A stretch of 50,115 nucleotides of DNA from positions 1-50,115 of the forward strand of contig CANRFR010000004.1 of assembly GCA_947629945.1 (NCBI GenBank). The letters are read 5' to 3'. Every line of letters begins with the position of its first letter. The first letter of the stretch is position 1. Under the pieces are notes generated by a model, which saw only the letters and a list, made by a program, of their open reading frames with translations, was not told where the DNA came from and made no database searches. Positions 1-8,107 of this stretch are shown piece by piece. Origin of the DNA: an uncultured Clostridia bacterium. GTDB lineage: Bacteria > Bacillota > Clostridia > Oscillospirales > Ruminococcaceae. Made by a program: the position numbers and the translations under genes.

Positions 1-128
1 TCAGATTGTACAAAGTGAGCGCCGCAAGGCTGACGCCTTGCAAGCGAACTATGTGCAAGATGACGGAAAAGATGCAAACAAGCGAATGACAAAGCCCGTA
101 GGGCGGTCTTTGTGCGGTGTTGCCTTAA
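1..128. repeat. Repeat-like segment at the left host flank
   Basis: No gene is supported here. The last 18 bases (111-128) are an exact inverted match to 44136-44153, where the same bases start at the stop codon of the ABC ATPase gene. A second short dyad sits at about 23-40 (GCAAGG...CCTTGC). A sequence shared exactly between two unrelated intergenic positions suggests a dispersed genomic repeat or the end of a small mobile element. Its full length cannot be judged because it runs off the left edge. Confidence 0.45.
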
Positions 129-222
129 GTATCTCGGATATTTTTATTTGAAAAAACGAAAATGTTATAAATTTTTTAGAATAGTAAACAAAGTGTTGTC
201 TGCCACGCAAAATACAAAAAAT
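129..222 (+). other. Left prophage flank, possible 5' remnant of the interrupted DUF4367 gene
   Basis: In the frame whose codons begin at 121 this stretch has no stop up to position 222, where the prophage begins. It ends in an AAT codon. The right flank begins with AAT AAC at 35557 in the matching frame, so joining the two flanks and dropping one AAT would give a continuous reading frame into the DUF4367-like segment. The local translation is basic and not recognisable, so this remains a hypothesis. The repeat at 1-128 would have replaced the rest of the gene. Confidence 0.3.
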
Positions 223-245
223 TGACAAGCAAAACACAAAAAAAC
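222..245 (+). repeat. Left terminal inverted repeat of the prophage
   Basis: The bases TTGACAAGCAAAACAC followed by an A tract match, inverted, 35535-35557 at the far end of the prophage. They differ by one substitution and one A in the tract. The TG at 223-224 fits the 5'-TG...CA-3' ends used by Mu-type transposases. The late-operon terminator directly abuts the repeat, which is what is expected at the end of a transposable phage genome. No 5-bp target duplication is evident: the flanks are AAAAT and AATAA, sharing only AAT. Confidence 0.65.
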
Positions 246-276
246 AGCCGCCGAATTTATATGCCTTCGGCGGCTG
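238..276 (-). terminator. Terminator of the prophage late operon
   Basis: A perfect 11-bp stem (245-255 with 266-276) closes a 10-nt loop. On the minus strand it is followed by seven T residues, a classic intrinsic terminator. It lies downstream of the Dcm-like gene and merges into the terminal inverted repeat, so late transcription ends at the element boundary. Confidence 0.85.
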
Positions 277-409
277 AGAATCATATAAATGGCTTTGTTA
301 AGCGAAATATTAGAAAGTTGGCATAAAGCTGCCAAAAGTTTGCTCTGGTAAATGTTTTGCTGACGGAAAATTTATTTGTTTTTGTGAAAAATAAACAAAA
401 CACGCTATT

Positions 410-1338
410 TTAGGATAACGGCAAAAAATTAAAAATATGCGAAATAACGTCCACCGTCCAACCGTTGCCCAAGCACTTATACCGTTGAGCATTTGAAACA
501 CAGTCAGTGTAGGCATCGGGTAGTGTTTGGAGACGTTCGCATTCTACGGGAGAAAGTTTTCGAATTATATAATCGCCGTCGGGTAGGTCTATTTTGTATA
601 ATCCTGTACCCGAACCTTGCCCCCCCTGTCCCGTTGAAAGCGCTATGGATTTTCCGTAAACGGAATAGACTCGATGAGCCTGTCCGGAACTGCCTATATC
701 ACCTATGCGAACAGGTTCGGCAACCATTGTGCGTTGGTGGCGGTCAAGTGTATTCTTCAGCGTTGCGCTGCCGTAATTTGCGGTCAGACAATACGATTTA
801 CCCGTCCAAGCAATAGCGTTGTTAATTATATCGGCAAGCATTTCTCCTTTATCTGTAGGCTGTGTAACGTTGGGAATATTTGTCCAATAACACCGCTTAC
901 GGGTTTGCGCTGATACCAAAGCGGAATTGATCGTTATCGGCTGAACACCAAGCTGATAGCTGATTGCGTCCTTTATTCGCTGATGAATTGAGTGGTTATT
1001 TTCGTATAAAAACCATCTTGCGCGCTTTCCCGTAAGGCGCGGACGTATTCCATAAATAACCTCCATCCCTCGCCGCCTGCCTCAGTTTCGCGTCCTTGCT
1101 TTGCAATCGACCAATATGTACACGGCGAACCGCCAATAAGCAGATCATACCCGCGAAATTGCTTGAAATCGCCTTTGAAAACATCTCCGAAGCGCCGTAT
1201 TTTGGGATAATTTTTTTGGCTGACGGCGATTGCGTATTTGTTAATCTCAAAAGCCGAATAATCCTCTACCATGATCCCCGCGCGTTCCAAGGCAACACGA
1301 CCGCAAGAAATGCCATCAAAAAGGCTTAACACTCTCAT
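410..1338 (-). pseudogene. DNA cytosine-5 methyltransferase, frameshifted
   Basis: The protein would methylate cytosine at C5 using S-adenosylmethionine. The N-terminal half starts with the SAM-binding motif LSLFDGISCG and contains the catalytic Pro-Cys motif in GGSPCTYWSIAK. The C-terminal half, in another frame, contains FLYENN and the QTRKRCYW motif, then a target-recognition segment and a C-terminal GNGWTVDVI motif. The two frames overlap between about 973 and 1066. The switch is near 1015-1030, where RALRE should run into ARWFLYENN, so a single-base indel is the simplest explanation. It is the last gene of the late operon and overlaps the upstream HTH gene by 4 bp. Activity is unlikely unless the frameshift is a sequencing error. 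Confidence 0.85.
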
Positions 1339-1547
1339 CGGTCATCACCACCCATGAATTCTAAAACGTCGTTCAAACCGCATTTTAATGTTTCTAAAAT
1401 GCGGTTTAAATTTTCGATTTTAATGAAATCCGCATTGTTATTGCAAAGATCGGATATTGTCGACGGGCGTATTCCCGTGCGCTTTGCAAGCTCCGACTGC
1501 GTCATATTTTTGCGCTCCAAAATTGAGCGCAGCTTTATGTTTATCAT
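1335..1547 (-). CDS. Small XRE-family HTH regulator next to the methylases
   Basis: This 70-aa protein is a single Cro/CI-type helix-turn-helix. MTQSELAKRTGIRPSTISDLCNN is the recognisable HTH, and no further domain follows. The start is preceded by GGAGG in a good position. Its stop overlaps the start of the Dcm-like gene by 4 bp, suggesting translational coupling and a role in controlling the methylase. A dyad immediately upstream (1563-1588) is a candidate operator. Its target is otherwise unknown. Confidence 0.75.
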   Translation of the reverse strand: MINIKLRSILERKNMTQSELAKRTGIRPSTISDLCNNNADFIKIENLNRILETLKCGLNDVLEFMGGDDR

Positions 1548-1562
1548 AAAAACCTCCGATTT

Positions 1563-1588
1563 ATTTTGTTTGCGTTGTGCAACAAAAT
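1563..1588. promoter_or_regulatory. Inverted repeat upstream of the HTH gene, possible operator
   Basis: ATTTTGTT and AACAAAAT form 8-bp arms around a 10-bp spacer, which itself contains TGC...GCA. The dyad sits about 15-40 bp before the start of the small HTH regulator, where an autoregulatory operator would lie. No clear promoter was identified around it. Confidence 0.4.
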
Positions 1589-1621
1589 CCGTTATTCACT
1601 TCGTAAAAAAAATAAATCGAA

Positions 1622-2371
1622 TCAGTAATTTGTGATTATAAGCTCTTTAAATTTCCCGCTTGAAAGATTATTATTACGCTCCACGAGCGCAATATTAAAA
1701 TCTTTATACAAATCCCTCACAAAATCGTCATCGTTATAAGACAGCAAGAATTTACCTTCGATCGTCGACAAAGTGTCACGCAGTCGAATATGATCCGATT
1801 CCGTAAACTTGATGTCGTAGTATTTCTCGGTGGTATGATATGGCGGGTCGCAGTAGAAAAACGCTGTTGGTCTATCGTAAACTTTGATCAGATTTTCAAA
1901 GTCCTTATGCTCTATCACTACCGCCGACGACAGTAAACGCCGCTGAACATCCGTAAAATATTCGACTGCGTTTGAAAGATTTTTAGCGCTGCAGCCGTAT
2001 GATTGCATATCCGCGCCGAACGATAGTTTCATTCGCAGAAAATACCTCGCGGCACGCTGGATATCGGTAAATCCGCGCACATCCGTTTGTGCGCGAACGT
2101 CCTCAAAAAATTCGCGCGAGTTGCAATAGCCGTCGAGTTCCCGCTGAAGCTCGCCCGCGTGATACTTTATACACCGCATTAAATTGACAAGTTCGCCGTC
2201 CGCATCGTTGTAAACCTCTAAATTTGCGTGCTTGTCCTTATAAAACAGCAACCAACCCGCGCCGCCAAAGACCTCGATATAACGCTCAAATGACGCACTT
2301 TCGGGAAAGTGCTCGCATATCGTTTTCCTTAAAATTTTTTTACCGCCTATTCTCGTAATTGGACTATTCAA
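1622..2371 (-). CDS. Dam-type DNA adenine N6-methyltransferase
   Basis: The protein is predicted to methylate adenine in DNA; GATC is a typical Dam-family target but the site cannot be read from sequence. It has the N-terminal ITRIGGKK segment, motif I (EVFGGAG) near residue 38 and the catalytic DPPY motif in FFYCDPPYHT at about residue 180. At 249 aa the length is normal for phage D12-class enzymes. The start is a TTG preceded by AAGGAGTGA. It follows the endolysin directly and precedes the HTH/Dcm pair, forming a DNA-modification block at the end of the late operon. Such enzymes often protect phage DNA from host restriction. Confidence 0.88.
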   Translation of the reverse strand: MNSPITRIGGKKILRKTICEHFPESASFERYIEVFGGAGWLLFYKDKHANLEVYNDADGELVNLMRCIKYHAGELQRELDGYCNSREFFEDVRAQTDVRGFTDIQRAARYFLRMKLSFGADMQSYGCSAKNLSNAVEYFTDVQRRLLSSAVVIEHKDFENLIKVYDRPTAFFYCDPPYHTTEKYYDIKFTESDHIRLRDTLSTIEGKFLLSYNDDDFVRDLYKDFNIALVERNNNLSSGKFKELIITNY

Positions 2372-2375
2372 AAAA

Positions 2376-3416
2376 TCACTCCTTATAAAAATATAAGCGG
2401 GGCTTTACGCCCCGCCAAAAATTATCTAATGTAAGATCCTTAACGTTGACCGCCGCGACAACGACATTGCCGTAGCAGATAACGGCGCGGTCGCCGACAA
2501 GCTCGGTGACGACGTGCGGACGATTAGAAACAAAGGAAGCGAGATAGCCGCCGTTATAAGTCTTTGCGCCGCTCTTTACCATAACAGACGAGCCGACTTT
2601 GATTTCTCCGGCAGATTTCTTCTTTTCTTCCTCCGTGATACGACGGTTAAGCTCGTCCATAATTTCATAGGGGTCGTAACCCGCAACGGCGAGATCGTGA
2701 TAACGCTGTTCGCCGTTGCCCCAGCGTCCCTCCCAAATTTCGTCGATAATCTCATCGGTGGATTTAAGCGTGGGTTTGGTGTACGTCTTACCGTGATTTT
2801 TGTACCACGTTTCCGTCTCCTGCGGATAGTTTACGAAGCAAATGTCGCTGTCGATTTGCATACCCGCCGAGTATTTCAAGCCGTTCTGCCACATTTTCTG
2901 TCCGTAGTGATACGAACTTTCCGAAACCCAATGTGCCAGCCAGATGTCGCAGTGCTGCATAATCCGCGATTTTTCAAGATATCTTTCCATCCACGACGGA
3001 TTTGCGTAAATTCCCGAAGGATAGCCGAGCCGTTGAACCTCGTCAATAAACGCGATTGCGATGTCCGTAGCGATCTTTTTGCCCTTGTTGGCAATCTGCA
3101 TTTCCTCCGCGTCAAAGAACACGGGGTACTTCGGGAGCGGATATTTCTTGATTTGCTCAACGATGAACTGCGCTTCCTTTTTCGCTTCCTCTACGCTCGT
3201 CGCGCAAGAGTAGTGATAAAATCCGTAGTCGATATCCTGAGCAATACAGCCGTTTACGTGACGGTTCAACAAATCGTCAACAAATTGCTTATGCGATGAA
3301 GTTCCCGTAACGCTTGCTCGGATAATCGCAAACTCGTTGCCGTCCGCTTTCAGTTTTGCGTAATCAAGTCCGTGCTGGCAGAAGCTGATGTCTACTCCTT
3401 TGATGTTAAGTGCCAT
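2376..3416 (-). CDS. Endolysin: GH25 muramidase with CW_7 and SH3-like repeats
   Basis: This 346-aa enzyme should cleave peptidoglycan glycan strands at host lysis. The GH25 domain covers about residues 4-200, with KGVDISF at the start and the catalytic-type VFFDAEE motif. A CW_7 (Cpl-7-like) wall-binding repeat follows (DEIIDEIWEGRWGNGEQR...), then an SH3-like domain. No signal peptide is present, so export relies on the adjacent holin. The ATG at 3416 is chosen because GGAG precedes it and upstream in-frame sequence overlaps the holin gene. Oddly, the last 15 codons run through a GC-rich hairpin (2398-2416) that looks like a terminator, so the natural stop may have been lost by a small indel. 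Confidence 0.9.
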   Translation of the reverse strand: MALNIKGVDISFCQHGLDYAKLKADGNEFAIIRASVTGTSSHKQFVDDLLNRHVNGCIAQDIDYGFYHYSCATSVEEAKKEAQFIVEQIKKYPLPKYPVFFDAEEMQIANKGKKIATDIAIAFIDEVQRLGYPSGIYANPSWMERYLEKSRIMQHCDIWLAHWVSESSYHYGQKMWQNGLKYSAGMQIDSDICFVNYPQETETWYKNHGKTYTKPTLKSTDEIIDEIWEGRWGNGEQRYHDLAVAGYDPYEIMDELNRRITEEEKKKSAGEIKVGSSVMVKSGAKTYNGGYLASFVSNRPHVVTELVGDRAVICYGNVVVAAVNVKDLTLDNFWRGVKPRLYFYKE

Positions 3417-3418
3417 AA

Positions 3419-3625
3419 TTATTCTCCTTTCTCGCTGTTCCCGCCGTCGGCTAATCCCTCGCCGAGAACATACCCGACAACTGCCGCGCCGCTCAAAATA
3501 GCGCCGCTGATTTTGTCCGCTGTCTCTTGCTGTCCGCCGAAAATGACGACCATTCCTGCGACAAATCCCGCTAGAGATACCCACAGCTTACGGCTAGTAA
3601 GTTTTCGTTTCCAGTCAATTTTCAT
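3419..3625 (-). CDS. Holin-like small membrane protein
   Basis: This 68-aa protein has a basic N-terminus (MKIDWKRKLTSRK), two short hydrophobic segments (LWVSLAGFVAGMVVIFG and ISGAILSGAAVVGYVLG) and a charged C-terminus, the layout of small class II phage holins. It lies directly upstream of the endolysin in the transcript, separated by 2 bp. It probably forms the membrane lesions that release the enzyme. An AAGGAGG site precedes the ATG. Confidence 0.85.
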   Translation of the reverse strand: MKIDWKRKLTSRKLWVSLAGFVAGMVVIFGGQQETADKISGAILSGAAVVGYVLGEGLADGGNSEKGE

Positions 3626-3758
3626 AAAAACCTCCTTTCAATTCCTCATGTGATACTCTTCCGGATCGTTCATACGATTTGAAATTTCCTTGATTTGCTA
3701 TTAAACATCCGGAATTCCCAAAAGCGATATCATCGCGCAGATTGTTGTACTGTTCATT
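3615..3758 (-). CDS. Short ORF between tail fibre and holin, probably frameshifted
   Basis: A 47-aa frame begins with an ATG preceded by GAGGTG and overlaps the holin start. Its first 12 residues (MNSTTICAMISL) look like the start of a small phage protein. In a neighbouring frame the downstream part reads IKEISNRMNDPEEYHMRN and ends at 3638, which looks more natural than the in-frame translation. I suspect a small gene broken by a one-base indel. No function is assigned. Confidence 0.35.
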   Translation of the reverse strand, partial: NEQYNNLRDDIAFGNSGCLIANQGNFKSYERSGRVSHEELKGGFYEN

Positions 3759-3762
3759 TCAT

Positions 3763-5878
3763 CACCTCATTTCCACGCTGATAATGTGGTCGTTGATACG
3801 CTCAATAACGAAAAACGTTTTGTGGCACTCCCAATTGTCGGTTTTTGTGGCAATGCCGCCCGAGCCGCATTTCGCGAAGCCGCCCGCTTCACACGTTCCG
3901 TCGTCGCGCAACGGCAAAACTCCGACCATTCCCACGCAACTCCATTCGGGACGGTCTTTGCGGTCAATATAATATTGCGTACTGTCGTATTCGGGTTTTC
4001 TATTTTGTGCTGTTCGATATGCGAACCTACTTTTACGGTAGTTACGGTGCCGTTTTGATTATGAACCTCGTTGTAATCATCGACTTCAACGTCTTGATAT
4101 ACAAATCCGTTGAATTCGTCACGCTTCCAGCGACCTATCCAGTCGTCGTCATTATTGCCTATGACCGACGGATTTCCCGATGTTATACCTACTATGTAAT
4201 CGTTCGGTTCGGCTTTGTACAGTTTTCCGTCCTTTACCGTAACTAAATATCCGCGCCTGTCCTCGCCGCTTTCGTTATCGTCGAACCACGGCTTAATAAA
4301 CTCGGCATAGTCCGCGCCCGATGTGGAATACTCGCCTTTTGCGTGCGTGGAACCCGTAAGGTCAACTCTGAACACATTCGCCAACGTTGCGCCCTCGCGA
4401 CCGTATTCGGCGTATGTTTGAGTAGACGGACAATCCGCCATGTTTATGTTTGCCGAGCTCTGCCCATATCCAATGGTGAGCAGCGAGTTATTTTTTACTT
4501 CATTAAGAAAACCTATAACCGTTTCCGCGTCGTGACCCGTCATCGTGCGGTTTCCCGCGGCGAACGAGGAATGATGGCTCGCTTGTGTGGCGTATCCTTG
4601 CGAACAAGCCGATTTAGCGTTTGCGGTGCAGTATAAATTTCTTGTATGAGAAGCGTCGCCGTTAGACGTGCAATGAGACCCCAGCGCAAAAGCGGACTCC
4701 CCAAGCGCGGACGCTTGATAGCCGATCGCGCAGGAATAATCTCCGTTTGCAGTCGCATTGAAGCCTTCGGCGTAGGACGTTATTCCGCTTGCGACAGCGC
4801 CGTGTCCGCTTGCGTGGGAACCGTAACCCAAGCTGTCGTCAACCGTGCACTGATATCCTTGCGCGGTCGAGGAATGTCCCTGCGCTTTACTTTCTTCTCC
4901 GATAGCGCACGCGCGGTCACCCGTAGCTTCACAGCGCAATCCAAACGCTTGCGATTTATCTCCGCTTGCCGTGCACGTTTGTCCGCAGGCTATTGACCCC
5001 TCGCCAATATCCGAATTTACTTTACGTCCAATTGAAAACGAACCTGTACCCGTCGGGTTGTTTTTATCCATTTTTCCCGATATGTCCACAACGGTATCGG
5101 TAAATTGAGCGTCTGCCGGAACGTCCTTTCCTACGGTGTGTCCGTTTACCGTGCCGGAGTTGCCGCCGTTTGCCTCTGCTGTTATTGTGATGTCTTTTGT
5201 GCCATCGAACGCAACTCCGTTAATATTTCGCGCCGTTTTCAGCTTGTCCGCCGTGCCCGCGTTCCCCGAAACAGAAGTCTGCGAGGGGTGCACATGGTCT
5301 TCCCGCGCATACTTTTCGGACGTGCCGACCGCCGCCGTACCGTTTGCTTTTGGCGCGGTCGTAGCAGCCGTGTATTTCGTGTCCGTAAATTTTGCGTTCG
5401 CGGGAACGTCCGACTCCACCGTGTGACCGTTTACCGTATCGGAGTCGCCGCCGTCAGCGGGGAGCGCCGTCGGTATTTCGGACTTGTCCGCTTTTGAGAC
5501 AAGTTTTTCATCGGTATACGCTTTCGCCGCTGCGAGATTTGCCGTGTCTTGACTGTCTACGTAGCCCTTTGTAACATCGCTTACGCCGCCACCGCCGCTT
5601 GACGGTGACGGCTGTCTAAAATTTGGCGCGGCGTAGTCGGTGCCCGTGCACTGCGCTCTGCCGCTGCCCAGCAAATAGACTTTTCCGCGCGCGTCAAGCA
5701 GCACCTCTCCGCCGCCGGCGGGTATCTCGATAACGTTGTCCGCGTCCGCGGTAACGCCCGGAAACGCGCTCGCGTAAATTGTGCCGTCGCCGAGGTTTTT
5801 TATCGCGACATTCTGACCGCCGAGATCTTTCACGCATACCTCCGCGCCGTTTAATTCCACTCTTTGTATTTGCGCCAT
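3763..5878 (-). pseudogene. Tail fibre/receptor-binding protein, frameshifted near the C-terminus
   Basis: The N-terminal ~110 residues are a baseplate-attachment region. A Gly-rich linker and repeated TVNGHTV...DVPA segments follow. Around residues 285-460 there are about ten short repeats of the YadA/Hep_Hag head type (ASGDKSQAFG, ATGDRACAIG, and so on) that should form a trimeric beta-roll. From about residue 500 there is a Peptidase_G2-like domain, which in relatives cleaves itself from mature fibres. Near 3992-3997 the frame changes: the annotated frame ends at 3767, but the frame ending at 3763 reads EYDSTQYYIDRKDRPEW and RDDGTCEAGG, the expected C-terminal family sequence. A one-base loss in a C run fits. 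Confidence 0.8.
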
Positions 5879-5888
5879 AGTTTACCTC

Positions 5889-7739
5889 CTAAACTTCGTC
5901 CTCCGCCGGTACAGACCCCGGCGTTAATTCTTTTTCAACCTTTGTCACGGTTCGATCGACCTTTTGTTTGGGTAAATAGTCGTTCGTTATTCCCATTGCG
6001 AACTGCGCTTCGATAGGCGACGCGAACTGAATAATGTATGAATCGCTGGAAACAACAGTGCCGTTATTAAACTCAAAAACCGCTTTTGCTGATATATGTC
6101 CAAAATCTCCCTCGGTACCGTAATATGTAACACTGCCCAGCATCGCTCTGCCGTTGTCCGGTACAGCGTTTAAATTGTCGCCCCAGACTCGGTGCACCTT
6201 ATATCCTGTTCTTCCGTCGCCAATTTCCCAATAAAGACCCCACACCACAGACTCCAAGTCACCATTTTTATCATACACATACGATATCAGCCTGCTGTAT
6301 GTTCTAATTCCGTTAATATATCCCTGACATATCACGGGATTTTGCGGTCTGCCGCCGTATAAGATCGGACTTGTCTCAAACGGTAAAACCGTGTAGTCGT
6401 ATTTTAAATACTCCGACGTGTACTGCGATACTATTATCGCGGTTTTTATTTTGACGCCTTTGCGCCCCGGCTTTTGCGACTGCGGGATCGGCGGCACGTA
6501 AAACAAGCGATTTTCATCCGCCTGAGCGGCGATATAATCGTCGTCATCGCCAAGCGACGCGCTGTTCATTTCAATTGTGTTTGTTTCCGCAATGTCTCTG
6601 TAAACAATTGTTGTCTGCCCAACATTTGTAATTGTCTGCCGCCCGCCGTATTCCCATGTGCTGTGAGTAATAAACCCGATAAGGTCGTTGTTTTTATTGG
6701 TGCCGTTTATAACTCCTCCACGCAGTCTGATAACGTCGCCCGCGTCGAGAGAGGGATCGTTTTTTATAACGCTTCGGAACGCGTAAAAATACGCCGTGGA
6801 AAGCTGTTCCAAAATGTCGTCTAAAATATCTTCAAGCGGTTTGCTTGAACCTTCGATCAAAGGATTTTTCTCAAGAGCGATCGTTATGTTCGCGTCGTCA
6901 ATAAGCTCGGCGGAACTGCGGGTGACAAGCTTATCATCCGCGCCCTCCATCGACACGCCTACGATATGTATTCGGTCGTCGGCAAATTTTATCTCGTCGT
7001 ATCGCTGATCGCCGTCGATATCCCTTACCGCAATTATCGTACCCAAGGAGTGATCGTCTTTTAGCCATTCCCATTTTGACATTATCGGCACGAACTCCAA
7101 ATAATTTTGACGGTTGATGCGCCCGAAGCATCCCATTATCTGAGCTATCCACATAATTCCGTCCCACGCCGTCTCGATCTGCGGGCTGTCGAAATTCAAC
7201 GGGATATTGCCGTTGGGCAGCTGTGAAAGGTCTTGTGAAAATCCGCATGTACTGTATGCAGCTAAAAGCCTCGCCGCCGCTGTTGCTGTTTTGTCTTTGA
7301 GAGCCGCACGCTGAGAATCTCGAATCACGTACCCAAATGACAACATACCGTCGTGCGCCACGACGCTTATGCAGTTATCAACGCGAGTGAGCGCATTGGA
7401 ATCAACGAAAAACGCCCCCATTGGTATTCGCTCGTAGCTCTCGTTTTCAAGCTTGAGATGAATATATATCGAGACCCTCGCGCCCGCGTAACGGTGCAGA
7501 TCGGTGCTGTCATCTATCAACGTGAGCCTTGCCGTTTTTGTGGGCACAGCGCCGACGTCTATTATGTTTTCGCCCGCTCCGCCCGACATCATCTGCGATT
7601 CAATTACGATTCCGTCTTTTATTTTATCATCATAAAAAATCGCTTGTTTATTGTTTGCGTAACGCACCCGCACCTCGGCTTTCCATTCTTGAAAATCCTT
7701 TTCAATCGCTTTTTTATAGGCTTCGCTTACGTTATACAC
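5889..7739 (-). CDS. Tail hub / baseplate protein
   Basis: This 616-aa protein lies between the distal-tail-like gene and the fibre, the place of the siphovirus tail-associated hub. The first ~110 residues (VSEAYKKAIEKDFQEWKAEV, then RIPMGAFFVDS) resemble the N-terminal part of Firmicutes tail/baseplate proteins, and residues ~110-370 resemble a gp27/hub-like fold. The C-terminal part is beta-rich and may carry the fibre. No lytic domain is evident. A GTG start is used with AAGGAGG upstream. Confidence 0.7.
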   Translation of the reverse strand: MYNVSEAYKKAIEKDFQEWKAEVRVRYANNKQAIFYDDKIKDGIVIESQMMSGGAGENIIDVGAVPTKTARLTLIDDSTDLHRYAGARVSIYIHLKLENESYERIPMGAFFVDSNALTRVDNCISVVAHDGMLSFGYVIRDSQRAALKDKTATAAARLLAAYSTCGFSQDLSQLPNGNIPLNFDSPQIETAWDGIMWIAQIMGCFGRINRQNYLEFVPIMSKWEWLKDDHSLGTIIAVRDIDGDQRYDEIKFADDRIHIVGVSMEGADDKLVTRSSAELIDDANITIALEKNPLIEGSSKPLEDILDDILEQLSTAYFYAFRSVIKNDPSLDAGDVIRLRGGVINGTNKNNDLIGFITHSTWEYGGRQTITNVGQTTIVYRDIAETNTIEMNSASLGDDDDYIAAQADENRLFYVPPIPQSQKPGRKGVKIKTAIIVSQYTSEYLKYDYTVLPFETSPILYGGRPQNPVICQGYINGIRTYSRLISYVYDKNGDLESVVWGLYWEIGDGRTGYKVHRVWGDNLNAVPDNGRAMLGSVTYYGTEGDFGHISAKAVFEFNNGTVVSSDSYIIQFASPIEAQFAMGITNDYLPKQKVDRTVTKVEKELTPGSVPAEDEV

Positions 7740-7752
7740 CTTTGACGCCTCC

Positions 7753-8106
7753 TTAAAACTCTATCAGATTTACCTCAAGCCGCCAGCGGCTTGCATTTTC
7801 GCTTACGACCTTATAACCCTCCCAATTTTTGTCGCCCGCGTAACAGGTGATCGTTTTATAGGAGCCGCAGAAAAACGTTACGCTGAAGCTCGGAGCGTCG
7901 ATTGCCGACATTATGTCGGCGAACTCTTTAAGCGTGAGTCCATCGAGCTTCAGCATGATTTTGTTTTTGTTTATTCGGCGAACATCGCGGATAGTTACTC
8001 CTGTTTCCGTTGTTCCCGCGCCGCTGCCGTCCACGTCGATTATCGTGCCTTTGTATGTAGTGATATTTCCCGGAAGAGCCATTCCGTTGATTTTTATTAC
8101 GCTCAT
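7753..8106 (-). CDS. Distal tail-type protein (DUF6711-like)
   Basis: This 117-aa protein begins MSVIKINGMALPG and ends in a beta-rich segment with KTITCYAGDK, the pattern of small DUF6711-type proteins found between tape measure and hub genes in Firmicutes siphoviruses. The ATG at 8106 follows GGAGAATGAA and lies 1 bp after the tape-measure stop, so this start is chosen over an upstream in-frame one. It probably closes the end of the tail tube. Confidence 0.65.
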   Translation of the reverse strand: MSVIKINGMALPGNITTYKGTIIDVDGSGAGTTETGVTIRDVRRINKNKIMLKLDGLTLKEFADIMSAIDAPSFSVTFFCGSYKTITCYAGDKNWEGYKVVSENASRWRLEVNLIEF

Positions 8107-8107
8107 T

